From: a bacterium
GTDB lineage: Bacteria > Bacillota > Bacilli > Lactobacillales > Streptococcaceae
Direction of reading: 5' to 3'
Assembly: GCA_905221345.1 (NCBI GenBank)
Contig: CAJNCW010000009.1
Coordinates: forward strand, 1 to 59,904
Length of the DNA stretch: 59,904 nt
Position numbers and translations under genes: made by a program. The stretch's first letter is position 1; each line of letters opens with the position of its first letter. Below are positions 1 to 8,162 of this stretch, piece after piece. The notes beneath the pieces were generated by a model. It did no database searches and was not told where the DNA came from. It saw nothing but the letters and a program-made list of their open reading frames with translations.

Positions 1-1
1 A

Positions 2-346
2 GAAGAACTCGGCGATACCGTTAATTCAGTCAAACAAATTTTTGAGCAGTTCAAGCAATCTGAAGACATTGCGTTACGATATGCTATGGTTTTGTTCAAT
101 TTGTCGGTCGAACAAGTAAATATAAAAGAAATAGACGATACTGCTAATTCCGTCAAAGAAATTTTTGAGCAGTTTAAACGGTCTGAAGACATTGCGTTAC
201 AGTATGCTAGGGCTTTAGTCAATTTATCAGTTGAACAAGTAAATGTAGAAGAGAGAAAGAAGACCGCTAATTTAGTCAAAGAAATTTTTGAGCAGTTCAA
301 GCAATCTGAAGACATTGCGTTACGATATGCTAAGGTTTTATTTAAT
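2..346 (+). repeat. In-gene 123-bp (41-codon) tandem repeats
   Basis: Equivalent points recur every 123 bp (unit boundaries near 101, 224 and 347). The block around 28-85 reappears almost unchanged at 274-331, with essentially one base change, while the middle copy differs more. At least three copies are visible and more may lie upstream. The near-identity of copies one and three, over the more distant middle copy, suggests recent unequal recombination or gene conversion. Confidence 0.85.
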
Positions 347-1756
347 CTAGCAAACCTTCAAAATAAAAGAGATAAAAGAGGCAATACAGTTAAACAAATA
401 TTAGCTATCCTAACAAATCTCTCTAGCGTTGAAATATTTAAAATTGTAGTGGAAATATTAGAAAACAATCCTGATACTCCATTATATACAAATGATACTC
501 CAACTACTAGTCTTACAAAAATCTTAGATAAACTATGTTTTTATTCCAATGAAGATTTGGACAGAAAACTACTAATTAAGGCTTTAAATCTTAACCTTGT
601 TATAAATACAAAATACGATATTTTAAAGGATTGGATAAAACACTATAAAGATGATGAGAATAAGCTCAATCAGTTAATAGATATCTACAGAATTGTTCAA
701 GATATCAAGTATCAACTTGGTTTGAAAGCAAAAGATAAAAATTCGAATCTTAAATTTGGTCATTATACCAAAGGAAAAACTCTCCAAAATTTATTAGATC
801 AAGACACAGGAAATACAGATGATACAAAATTTTCCGTATCTGGAAAAACTCGTTTGTATAATGCCAATTATATGAACGACCCCGAGGAAGGTGTAGTTAT
901 CGAAGAAATATTGGAACCTAGCAAAGATGGGGAAATAACATCCTACTTCGAGAAGCGAAATATTTTAGATCCTAGTCCATGGTTTTTAATGAGCTTCACC
1001 AGTAAAACAGATGACTTGACTATGTGGTCTCAATACGGCGATGATGCTCAAGGTGTTTGTCTAGTACTTAAGGAAGATGATTTTTCAAGATTTACTTCTT
1101 TCAATGATGTTTCATGGCGTCAAGAAACATCATCCCTAGAGATCATTAATAAGATTGATTTGTCTATGTCGGAGTTAAGTGGTGATTTAAAGGTCTCAGC
1201 AAACGAAGTCAAGAAAAAAGAGCAAACTTTTTCTGCTAGGATTGAAGAAATACAGCACCAACCTGAAAAAAAAGATAAGGTAGCTAAAGGGAATATTGAT
1301 TATCTCTACCGAATAGCCTATGTCAATGATTCAGATGGTGAGTTTAGCATAGAAAAAACGGAACTCTTCAACGACGATGAAATCAAAAAATTAGAAGAAT
1401 TCTTGGAAGCTTTAAAGGAAAAAATAGATAAGAATTTGAACAAAAGAGATGATTTTTATCAAAAAGCGATTTCTGACTGTATCGAAGAAATTCGTTACTT
1501 GTTTAAATCTGTCGATTACAAATATGAGAATGAACTGCGTATCTTACGCTATGCTAATCTAGACCCAAGTAATGATAAAATCAAAATTGATAAAACCTCT
1601 GGGATAGGCAGACTTTATGTAGAACGTGAAAATTCAATCCAAATCGATGAAGTCATTTTCGGTCCTAAATTTCCAAATCCTGAATACGTTACTCCTTTAT
1701 TGAAACTTTTAGATAAGAAAATTAACTATACGAAATCTACGATAAAATTTAGATAA
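2..1756 (+). CDS. Repeat-containing DUF2971 protein, 5' end outside the window
   Basis: The reading frame is open from base 2, so the true start lies upstream; the first in-window ATG (86) falls inside a repeat and is not a believable start. The N-terminal part consists of 41-residue helical repeats of TPR/HEAT-like look (pattern SVEQVN, then KEIFEQF, SEDIALRYA, LFNL). A helical linker follows, then a DUF2971 domain: FGHYTKGKTL, RLYNANYMNDPEEG, WFLMSFT, MWSQYGDDAQGVCLVL and, near the end, YENELRILRYAN. The function of DUF2971 is unknown to me; members often sit in accessory or defence-type regions, which is only suggestive. No signal peptide or membrane segment is visible. A hairpin terminator follows directly, so it ends its transcription unit. 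Confidence 0.75.
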   Translation, partial: EELGDTVNSVKQIFEQFKQSEDIALRYAMVLFNLSVEQVNIKEIDDTANSVKEIFEQFKRSEDIALQYARALVNLSVEQVNVEERKKTANLVKEIFEQFKQSEDIALRYAKVLFNLANLQNKRDKRGNTVKQILAILTNLSSVEIFKIVVEILENNPDTPLYTNDTPTTSLTKILDKLCFYSNEDLDRKLLIKALNLNLVINTKYDILKDWIKHYKDDENKLNQLIDIYRIVQDIKYQLGLKAKDKNSNLKFGHYTKGKTLQNLLDQDTGNTDDTKFSVSGKTRLYNANYMNDPEEGVVIEEILEPSKDGEITSYFEKRNILDPSPWFLMSFTSKTDDLTMWSQYGDDAQGVCLVLKEDDFSRFTSFNDVSWRQETSSLEIINKIDLSMSELSGDLKVSANEVKKKEQTFSARIEEIQHQPEKKDKVAKGNIDYLYRIAYVNDSDGEFSIEKTELFNDDEIKKLEEFLEALKEKIDKNLNKRDDFYQKAISDCIEEIRYLFKSVDYKYENELRILRYANLDPSNDKIKIDKTSGIGRLYVERENSIQIDEVIFGPKFPNPEYVTPLLKLLDKKINYTKSTIKFR

Positions 1757-1775
1757 AGGCTAACAAAATCCTCTA

Positions 1776-1806
1776 AACTTCTAGTTTTTACTAGGAGTTT
1801 TTTTAT
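1776..1806 (+). terminator. Rho-independent terminator after the DUF2971 gene
   Basis: AACTTCTAGT pairs with ACTAGGAGTT around a short T loop, followed by a run of T. Confidence 0.8.
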
Positions 1807-1807
1807 A

Positions 1808-1894
1808 TGTAAAATTTTTACACATATTTCTTGACAGGGCTTTCAACTTGAGATACAATATATTTGAAAAGAGTATATATAAAATTTTTATATA
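1808..1894 (+). promoter_or_regulatory. padR promoter flanked by two related palindromes
   Basis: A sigma-70 promoter is visible: TTGACA at 1831-1836 and TACAAT at 1854-1859, 17 bp apart. Two A/T palindromes with the same core bracket it: TGTAAAATTTTTACA (1808-1822), upstream of the -35, and a 19-bp version TATATAAAA-T-TTTTATATA (1876-1894), just after the expected start. PadR-family repressors usually bind such inverted repeats and control their own operon, so these are the likely operators. The assignment is inferred from position and symmetry. Confidence 0.65.
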
Positions 1895-1912
1895 ATATAA
1901 AGGAGGTTTCCC

Positions 1913-2239
1913 ATGTACTTCCCAACATCCTCTGCCTTGATCGAGTTTCTCATCTTGGCTGTGCTGGAGCAGGGAGATTCTTATGGTTATGAGATTAGCC
2001 AAACCATTAAACTCATCGCCAATATCAAAGAATCTACGCTCTATCCCATTCTCAAAAAATTGGAAGCCAGTGGCTTTCTGACCACCTACTCTAGAGAGTT
2101 TCAGGGGCGTATGCGCAAATACTACTCCTTGACTAATCGGGGCGTAGAGCAGCTCGTTACTCTAAAGGAAGAGTGGACGCTCTATACCGAAACCGTCAAC
2201 GGCATCATAGAAGGGAGTATCCGCCATGACAAGAACTGA
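1913..2239 (+). CDS. PadR-family transcriptional regulator
   Basis: 108 residues, the size of a short (PadR-s1 type) repressor: a winged helix and a C-terminal dimer helix. Diagnostic segments are FLILAVLEQGDSYGYEI, STLYPILKKLEASGFL and GRMRKYYSLTNRG, the classic PadR signature. A strong ribosome site (AAGGAGG) precedes the ATG. It overlaps the next gene by 14 nt. This PadR/DUF1700/DUF4097 arrangement is common in Firmicutes for envelope-stress-type membrane operons; the ligand is unknown. Confidence 0.9.
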   Translation: MYFPTSSALIEFLILAVLEQGDSYGYEISQTIKLIANIKESTLYPILKKLEASGFLTTYSREFQGRMRKYYSLTNRGVEQLVTLKEEWTLYTETVNGIIEGSIRHDKN

Positions 2240-2819
2240 CTATCTGACTCAGTTAGAAACCTATCTCCATAAACTACCTGAAGCTGATCGCATCGAAGCC
2301 ATGGACTACTTTAAGGAACTATTTGACGATGCAGGTCCAGAGGGCGAAGAGGAGCTCATTGCTAGTCTGGGAACACCAAAAGAAGCGGCTCATGATGTCC
2401 TCTCTAACCTCCTCGACAAAAAAGTTAATGAGGCACCAGCTCAAAAGAATGACCGCCAACTGCTACACATTGCCCTTCTAGCTCTGCTAGTAGCTCCTAT
2501 CGGAATTCCGGTCGGGATCGGCATCCTCATGGCAATCATCGGACTTTTTATCGCAGCGGCCGCTGTCATTCTAGCCTTCTTTACCGTCTCTGTGACGGGT
2601 ATCCTGCTGGGCGGACTCTTTATCGTAGAAAGTTTTAGCATCCTAGCCGAAGCTAAATCTGCCTTTATCTTAATTTTCGGGGCTGGTTTGCTCTCTATCG
2701 GTGCTTCTTCTCTTGTTCTACTGGGTATCTCCTATGTAGCTCGTTTCTTTGGCCTTCTGGTCGTCCGCTTGGTGCAATGGATTCTAAAAAAAGGAAAGAG
2801 AGGTGACAGACATGCGTAA
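2226..2819 (+). CDS. DUF1700 (HAAS-type) membrane protein
   Basis: 197 residues. The N-terminal ~70 residues form the soluble helical HAAS domain (YLTQLETYLHKLPEADRIEAMDYFKELFDDAG, here quoted only as family landmarks: LPEADR, YFKELFDDAG, LGTPKEAAHDV). Three or four hydrophobic helices follow from about residue 78 to 185, and the C-terminus is basic. The family nearly always sits next to a PadR gene and is thought to act with it, possibly as a membrane-bound partner or sensor. Translation is coupled: it overlaps padR by 14 nt and the next gene by 8 nt. Confidence 0.85.
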   Translation: MTRTDYLTQLETYLHKLPEADRIEAMDYFKELFDDAGPEGEEELIASLGTPKEAAHDVLSNLLDKKVNEAPAQKNDRQLLHIALLALLVAPIGIPVGIGILMAIIGLFIAAAAVILAFFTVSVTGILLGGLFIVESFSILAEAKSAFILIFGAGLLSIGASSLVLLGISYVARFFGLLVVRLVQWILKKGKRGDRHA

Positions 2820-3738
2820 ATTGACGAAAGGATTTCTCATCTTTGGTGTGGTTGCTACTATTCTTGGTTTTATCATGATAGTTATCGGCGCCCAGTCCAA
2901 TGGTATTCAAAGTTTGCTTGCCATGTCAAAAGACCCCGTCTATGACAATCGTATCGAAGAAGTGACCTTCGGAAGCGAAGTGGAAAAACTTGATTTGACC
3001 CTTGATGAACATAGCCTAACCATCACAGAGTCTCTAGATGACAAGATCCATATCACCTATCATCCTTCCGTGTCTGGTCGTCACGATCTAACTACTGGTA
3101 TGAGTGACAAAACACTGACCGTCACTGATAAACAAGCCTCCCAACATCGTTTTCTCGGCTCAGGAATCGAAGGCCTACTTCGTATCGCCAGCAGTTATTC
3201 TCACCGTTTTGACGAAGTCGTTCTCTCCCTCCCTAAAGGAAGAACTTTGAAAGCTATCAATGTCTCAGCCAATCGTGGACAGACCACTATCATAAATGCT
3301 AGCCTTGAAAATGCGACCCTCAATACAAACGGCTATCTCCTCCGAATCGAAGGAAGTCGTATCAAAAACAGCAAATTCACAACGCCCAATATCATCAACA
3401 TCTTTAAAACAGAACTGACAGATAGTCAGGTCAAGACAGAAGGGAGACATCTCCATGTTGAAGATATCCAAATCCACGGCAAGGTTGAGTTAGAAGCTAG
3501 ATCAGACTTAAACCTTATTCTCACCAAAGAAGAGCGGCAACGAATCAACCTCAATCTCGCAGCTAAACATGGCTCCATTATCCATTTTAAAAGAGAGGGA
3601 CGACACTCTGTCAAAAAAGGGGAGAATAACCAATATGAACGCTTAACCAACCCCTACAAAACTGAAAAAGCAGAAGTCAAGAATCAACTCATTGCACGAG
3701 CCGACGGGGATATCTTTCTTCTAAAAGATGAGGATTAG
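2812..3738 (+). CDS. DUF4097 family membrane-anchored beta-helix protein
   Basis: 308 residues from the ATG preceded by AAAGAGAGGT; an in-frame GTG nine bases earlier is less likely. One N-terminal membrane anchor (residues about 8-28, FLIFGVVATILGFIMIVIG) is followed by an extracellular region of repeated short strands (ATLNTNGYLLRIEGSRIKNS and similar), typical of the DUF4097 (adhesin-like) right-handed beta-helix. Function is unknown; it forms the third gene of the PadR operon. A role in sensing or stabilising the envelope is plausible but is inferred only from its companions. Confidence 0.8.
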   Translation: MRKLTKGFLIFGVVATILGFIMIVIGAQSNGIQSLLAMSKDPVYDNRIEEVTFGSEVEKLDLTLDEHSLTITESLDDKIHITYHPSVSGRHDLTTGMSDKTLTVTDKQASQHRFLGSGIEGLLRIASSYSHRFDEVVLSLPKGRTLKAINVSANRGQTTIINASLENATLNTNGYLLRIEGSRIKNSKFTTPNIINIFKTELTDSQVKTEGRHLHVEDIQIHGKVELEARSDLNLILTKEERQRINLNLAAKHGSIIHFKREGRHSVKKGENNQYERLTNPYKTEKAEVKNQLIARADGDIFLLKDED

Positions 3739-3824
3739 CTATCTCCTTCTACGAACCATTGACAAAAACGCTTTCATCTGCTAGTCTAAAAATAGAAAAC
3801 AACCATAAAAAAGGAGGTTCCATC

Positions 3825-4787
3825 ATGACACAAGAATGGTTTGAAAGTGCTGATCTTGAGAAGAAATCACCTCAGACGAAATCGGAAAACCAGCCCAACG
3901 AGCCTGAGACTTCAGAAACTGTGGAGACCGAACTACAAGTAAGCGAAGAAACACCTGTCTCACCTAAAGAGCTGGAAACGCATGAGGAGGAAACTCCCGA
4001 AATAATCGAGGAAACCCAAACCGAGGAAGAGGGAGAAGGGAAAGCTGAAGAGGAACGCAAGCAAGAAAACCCTGCAAAAGAAAAAAACATCCTCAGCAAG
4101 GCTTTAGAAAGCCCCTATATCCCAGATATTGACCCTCGTAAAACAGCCAGATTAAAAGAAGAAATCGCACTGTTTTGGACTTGGCTGCTGGATGCTATCC
4201 AAGAACCAACTGCCAGCAAGACTACGGACCAAAAGCATCGTTACAGTGTCTTTGGCCTACTCACTTTGCTATCTTCGATTAACCTTTTCTTTAGTATCTA
4301 TCATATCAAGCACCTCTACTATGGCTATATGATTTCTATGGCTAATAGTTATCCTAACCAGCTTCCACCTTTAGATCTTTTTGCTGGACTCTCTATCTTG
4401 GTCGCTAGCGCTCTATTTTACTTTTCCATCATTTTGGGAGGCTTTACCGTCCGACGTGTGCTGGATCAGGAGAACGACTTCACATTCCAAGAAGCCTTTG
4501 ACCGTTATAGCAGACTCTTTGCTATCCCGCTTGTCCTAACGGCTCTAGCAAGTTTCTTTGCACTCTTTGGTGGCTTACGATTTGCTGGTATCCTCACTCT
4601 TCTAAGCATGGTCATCTTTGCCCTCGGCAATCTCTTTGTGATTAGTAAGCCAAGTAAGACCAGTAGCCTCGACCCATTTTATCGATTCTTGCTAGCTGTC
4701 TTACTTGATGGCGCTATTCTCTTACCCTTCTTCATTGCAGAGCTCGCGCTGACAGTTGACTACCTTCGCATCCTGACCTTCTTTTAA
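3825..4787 (+). CDS. Membrane protein with acidic N-terminal tail
   Basis: 320 residues from the ATG placed 7 nt after AAGGAGG; an earlier in-frame start lacks a ribosome site. Residues about 8-95 are a low-complexity Glu/Thr/Pro-rich tail (repeats such as EEETPEIIEETQTEEEG). The C-terminal 200 residues hold about five hydrophobic segments (YSVFGLLTLLSSINLFFSIY; GLSILVASALFYFSIILGG; LFAIPLVLTALASFFALFGG; ILTLLSMVIFALGNLFVI; FLLAVLLDGAILLPFFIAEL). It resembles streptococcal proteins annotated DUF6574, but I am unsure of the family number. It lies in the same direction as the PadR operon, 86 bp after it, and is probably co-transcribed. Confidence 0.7.
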   Translation: MTQEWFESADLEKKSPQTKSENQPNEPETSETVETELQVSEETPVSPKELETHEEETPEIIEETQTEEEGEGKAEEERKQENPAKEKNILSKALESPYIPDIDPRKTARLKEEIALFWTWLLDAIQEPTASKTTDQKHRYSVFGLLTLLSSINLFFSIYHIKHLYYGYMISMANSYPNQLPPLDLFAGLSILVASALFYFSIILGGFTVRRVLDQENDFTFQEAFDRYSRLFAIPLVLTALASFFALFGGLRFAGILTLLSMVIFALGNLFVISKPSKTSSLDPFYRFLLAVLLDGAILLPFFIAELALTVDYLRILTFF

Positions 4788-4790
4788 CCA

Positions 4791-4824
4791 AAATCCCTGC
4801 CATTTGTTAATGACAGGGATTTTT
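4791..4824. terminator. Bidirectional terminator between convergent genes
   Basis: AATCCCTG pairs with CAGGGATT, with A-rich bases before and T-rich bases after the stem, so it can serve both the rightward membrane-protein gene and the leftward DUF4299 gene. Confidence 0.75.
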
Positions 4825-4849
4825 ATACTTACTCTTTTTTAAACAAGGC

Positions 4850-5710
4850 CTACTCGATGCTTGCCAATTCCTCAAAATCTTTTCCCAAAATAGCTTGTAC
4901 TTCTAGTTGATTAGCATCTAGTTGGTGGTAAAATGCTGTTGGTAGTGACTCTAGGAATTTTGCGTAATCCAAGCGAGCGATGGATTCGTAGTCTTCTGCT
5001 TTGGACCCATCACCAGAAATCGTCACTAGGTCAATCTCCCAAACAAGCTCCTTGCCTGCTAGCTGCTCAGTATAGGATGCTGGTACAAAGGGCTCCTTAG
5101 GTAAAATCGTCTTGACTCCCTGGGCTAGATGATAGATACCGTGCACCTTGCCTTGAGCATCTGGGTAAAATTTCACACTGGCAAGGTAGGCATCAGATCC
5201 TTGAACCTTCTTGACCAGCTCTTCAAAACGTGCCAATCCATCCTCAGCCAAAAAGCTCTCGAGGTATTCCTTGTTGAGGTAGATAGGGGACAAGAGCCCT
5301 TGGCAGTATACTAGACGAGCCTCCTTATCCGCTAGATAATTCTTGACCGTTTCTCGGAAATAAGCTTCAAATTCAAACCCTTCTAGCCCTTCTACCTCCT
5401 CCCCCAACTTGCTCGATAGGGCTTGGAGGAGAGCTTCTACAATCTCCCAGTCCGCTCTAGTAAGGAAATCTGGAATCACCACTTGATAGCCTTTTCGACT
5501 ATCCGCATAGTTCACCTTGAAGAGAAATTGCGACTGACCTACAATCCCACACTCCATGTATTCGAGACGATTGAGGGGCTGACGGAGATAGACTGCATCA
5601 TAACTATGCGACTCCAAGCCCTCCACCAAGGCTAAGATGGACTTGGCAGTCAAGACCTCCTGTTGTCCTAGAATACTTTCTTTATTTGGGATAAAAAATG
5701 TTTTCGCCAT
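4850..5710 (-). CDS. DUF4299 family protein
   Basis: 286 residues, soluble, acidic, without signal peptide or membrane segments. It matches what I remember of streptococcal DUF4299 proteins (start MAKTFFIPNKESILGQQ, then PLNRLEYMECGIVGQSQ). The function is unknown. It is monocistronic, with its own promoter carrying a perfect catabolite-control site, so its expression probably follows sugar supply. The start has a GGAGG-type ribosome site (AAAGGAGGCC). Confidence 0.75.
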   Translation of the reverse strand: MAKTFFIPNKESILGQQEVLTAKSILALVEGLESHSYDAVYLRQPLNRLEYMECGIVGQSQFLFKVNYADSRKGYQVVIPDFLTRADWEIVEALLQALSSKLGEEVEGLEGFEFEAYFRETVKNYLADKEARLVYCQGLLSPIYLNKEYLESFLAEDGLARFEELVKKVQGSDAYLASVKFYPDAQGKVHGIYHLAQGVKTILPKEPFVPASYTEQLAGKELVWEIDLVTISGDGSKAEDYESIARLDYAKFLESLPTAFYHQLDANQLEVQAILGKDFEELASIE

Positions 5711-5723
5711 AACTGGCCTCCTT

Positions 5724-5746
5724 TGAAATCGATTACATACAGTATA
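5724..5746 (-). promoter_or_regulatory. Promoter -10 and perfect cre site of the DUF4299 gene
   Basis: On the + strand TGAAATCGATTACA (5724-5737) fits the CcpA site TGWAANCGNTNWCA at all positions. The -10 TATACT (reverse complement of 5741-5746) lies 3 bp upstream of it in the direction of transcription, so CcpA bound here would cover the transcription start. No clear -35 is seen. Confidence 0.75.
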
Positions 5747-5802
5747 CCCTATTTTCCTGAAAGATACAGAAACAAATTTTAGATTTTTAGATAAAAAGCA
5801 TA

Positions 5803-5827
5803 GAAAAACAGCCCCTAAGGGCTGTTT
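5803..5827 (-). terminator. Terminator of trhO
   Basis: AAACAGCCC pairs with GGGCTGTTT around a CTAA loop; the leftward transcript ends in T residues. Confidence 0.8.
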
Positions 5828-5830
5828 GCT

Positions 5831-6817
5831 TTATACTGTAGCGACTTGATCCAAGCTTTCACCGATAGCAGCTAAGCGCTCCACCACTTCTGCTTGTGTC
5901 AATTCATTTTCTAAAACATAGCGGTTACGTGGGTGAACACGGCACTCGTGTGAGCATCCACGAAGGTACTTGTCTTCATTTTCTTCTGATGTTAAGATAC
6001 GACGGTTACAGAAGGGATTTCCACAGTTGACATAACGTTCACATGGTGTTCCATCAAACCAGTCTTTCCCTACGATGGTTGGGTTGACATGGTTAACATC
6101 AACGGCGATACGCTCGTCAAAGACGTACATTTTCCCATCCCAAAGCTCACCTTGAACTTCTGGATCTTTACCGTAAGTTGCGATTCCTCCGTGCAATTGG
6201 CCGACATCTTTGTAACCTTCACGAACCATCCAGCCTGAGAATTTCTCACAGCGAACGCCACCTGTACAGTAAACCACGACACGCTTGTCCATGAATTTTT
6301 CCTTGTTGTCACGAACCCATTGTGGCAACTCACGGAAGTTGCGGATGTCTGGGCGGATAGCCCCACGGAAATGTCCTAGGTCGTACTCGTAATCGTTACG
6401 CGTGTCAAGGACCACTGTATCTTCGTCAAGAAGGGCTTCTTTGAACTCTTTTGGAGACAAATAAGCACCTGTTGTTTCAAGTGGGTTGATGTCGCTGTCA
6501 AAGTCGTTGTCTTCCAAACCAAGGTGGACAATTTCTTTCTTGTAACGAACAAACATCTTCTTGAAGGCTTGTTCATTCTCTTCGTCAATCTTGAACCAGA
6601 GGTCTTCCATACCTGGGAGGCTGTGAACATAGTCCATGTATTTTTGAGTTGTTTCGTAGTCACCTGAAACGGTCCCGTTAATCCCCTCGTCAGCGACTAG
6701 GATACGGCCTTTGAGACCGATTGATTTACAGAAAGCCAGGTGATCTGCCGCAAATTGCTCTGCGTTTTCAATTGGAGTATAAAGGTAGTAAAGTAAGACA
6801 CGAATATCTTTTGCCAT
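5831..6817 (-). CDS. trhO: tRNA uridine(34) hydroxylase TrhO (UPF0176, rhodanese family)
   Basis: 328 residues, the usual length, beginning [11 protein letters not shown]; an in-frame ATG 45 nt upstream is not favoured because it lacks a better ribosome site. TrhO proteins use oxygen-dependent chemistry to form 5-hydroxyuridine at the wobble position of tRNA. The N-terminal ferredoxin-like domain contains [23 protein letters not shown] landmarks (here [15 protein letters not shown]). The rhodanese domain holds [14 protein letters not shown] and the catalytic cysteine loop [10 protein letters not shown]. The Cys-rich tail ([22 protein letters not shown]) looks like a metal-binding knuckle. It has its own promoter and terminator. 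Confidence 0.9.
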   Translation of the reverse strand: MAKDIRVLLYYLYTPIENAEQFAADHLAFCKSIGLKGRILVADEGINGTVSGDYETTQKYMDYVHSLPGMEDLWFKIDEENEQAFKKMFVRYKKEIVHLGLEDNDFDSDINPLETTGAYLSPKEFKEALLDEDTVVLDTRNDYEYDLGHFRGAIRPDIRNFRELPQWVRDNKEKFMDKRVVVYCTGGVRCEKFSGWMVREGYKDVGQLHGGIATYGKDPEVQGELWDGKMYVFDERIAVDVNHVNPTIVGKDWFDGTPCERYVNCGNPFCNRRILTSEENEDKYLRGCSHECRVHPRNRYVLENELTQAEVVERLAAIGESLDQVATV

Positions 6818-6873
6818 AAGATTTGTTCTCTTTTCTATTCTTAAATTTTCAGAATTTTTCATTCAACTATACT

Positions 6874-6902
6874 AGTATACCCACTTGAGAAAACGAATGC
6901 AA
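6874..6902 (-). promoter_or_regulatory. trhO promoter
   Basis: Reading leftward: TTGCAT (reverse complement of 6897-6902), 17 bp, TATACT (reverse complement of 6874-6879). Confidence 0.7.
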
Positions 6903-6948
6903 TTTATTTGACCGGAAATTGGAGAGAGAGACCTGCCACTGCACTTCA

Positions 6949-7245
6949 TCAGTAACCATAGCGAATCGCAGATAATTCTCTCAATTTTTTGATTTGCTTA
7001 GCTTGACTTTCTGACAGAATCAGCTTATTGTCAATCAATACACGCGCAAGGTCGATATTCATTTGACTCAGGACAAATGGAGTAGAGGCCCCACCGTCCT
7101 TCAGTTGACTCTTATAAACAGCCAATTGATTTTTCAAGGGAGCAAGTTGAGGCGCATCCTTTATATCTTCCAATAGATAATCAATGATAGTCATCGCTTC
7201 ACAACACCTTTCTCTACCTCCGGAAAACCATTTTAATGGTGTCAT
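6949..7245 (-). CDS. Enterocin A-type bacteriocin immunity protein
   Basis: 98 residues from the ATG nine bases after AGGAGG; a start six bases earlier is also possible. The order of segments (LKWFSGGRER at the start, AMTIIDYLLEDI, PFVLSQMNIDLARVLIDNKL, LSESQ, LRELSAIRYGY at the end) is that of streptococcal enterocin-A-type immunity proteins. These are small helical proteins that sit at the inner membrane face and protect against class II bacteriocins. No bacteriocin precursor (double-glycine leader) is visible near it. A CPBP protease gene lies directly upstream in the same direction. Confidence 0.7.
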   Translation of the reverse strand: MTPLKWFSGGRERCCEAMTIIDYLLEDIKDAPQLAPLKNQLAVYKSQLKDGGASTPFVLSQMNIDLARVLIDNKLILSESQAKQIKKLRELSAIRYGY

Positions 7246-7311
7246 TCTCATTTTCCTCCTGAAACTCACTTATAAATTGAAAAACTATAATTCCTAACTC
7301 GCGCCAGTGTT

Positions 7312-8001
7312 TTACCCAAACACCCTATGTAAAAAAGTCAGCAAAAATGGCAAGGTCGCTACAATATTATTGATAACATGCACCGCATAGGAAGGATAAA
7401 TGCTCTTGGTATAGCGAGTCAAACCAGCAAAGATGATTCCAAATGTTGCAAAGACGAAGATATCTAACAGACTAGGAAAGCTTGAAAAATGAGGGAGAGC
7501 AAACAAAATGGACGGAAGGATCAAATCAAGACCAAATCGCGAATGCTTAAAGAAGGCGTGTTGCAGTAATCCTCTATAGATTAACTCTTCCATCAATGGT
7601 CCCAAAAAGAACAGGGATATGTAGATACCCAATTCGGCAAAATTAGTCCCACTATAACCAATCAATACGGCCCAACCTTCAGCAGTTGACTGAACGTGTC
7701 TAGCTGTTTGAATATTAAAAAATATATGAGCTACCGCTACTAGGACTGTTAGGATTGAATACCAGAGCCATTTTTTTCTCGAAACGCGAAAGAGATAGCC
7801 GTGCCCTGTCTTAACCAGAATCCAAATCATGACTCCACTAAATAGCAAACTCAGGATATTTCGAATCCAGAAGAAATTTCCTATCTGAGAAGAAAATTGC
7901 CAATAGTTTTGGACGATAAGAGTCAGCTGAGAAAGACCAAATACGAAAAATAGGTAAGAGAAGACAGCACTCATTTTAAAAAGAAGACGATACTTTTTCA
8001 T
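7312..8001 (-). CDS. CPBP (Abi) family intramembrane metalloprotease
   Basis: 229 residues with six or seven hydrophobic segments. The three motifs of the family are present: EExxxR as MEELIYRGLLQ, FxxxH as FALPHF, and HxxxN as HVINN. In streptococci such proteins often accompany bacteriocin or immunity genes (for example in pln and blp loci), and here an immunity-type gene lies 66 bp downstream on the same strand. The start has a good AGGAGG ribosome site. The substrate is unknown. Confidence 0.85.
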   Translation of the reverse strand: MKKYRLLFKMSAVFSYLFFVFGLSQLTLIVQNYWQFSSQIGNFFWIRNILSLLFSGVMIWILVKTGHGYLFRVSRKKWLWYSILTVLVAVAHIFFNIQTARHVQSTAEGWAVLIGYSGTNFAELGIYISLFFLGPLMEELIYRGLLQHAFFKHSRFGLDLILPSILFALPHFSSFPSLLDIFVFATFGIIFAGLTRYTKSIYPSYAVHVINNIVATLPFLLTFLHRVFG

Positions 8002-8076
8002 GACAGACCTCCTGTAGATACATGTGTATCACATCGTCGAAACTCTTAGAACTACTATTTTCTTTTTTTGCATCCT

Positions 8077-8115
8077 AAAAATCACTACCTCCCCTAGAGA
8101 ACTAGGGAAGGCAGT
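8077..8115 (-). terminator. Terminator of the ngt operon
   Basis: Read leftward, CACTGCC and TCCCTAG pair with CTAGGGGAGGTAGTG through a TTCT loop, followed by ATTTTT. An outer CCTAAAAA/TTTTTAGG pair (8074-8130) extends the hairpin, so it may also work in the other direction. Confidence 0.75.
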
Positions 8116-8162
8116 GATCACATTTTTAGGAATTAGGAATGAATACACGAAATCAATCGTTT

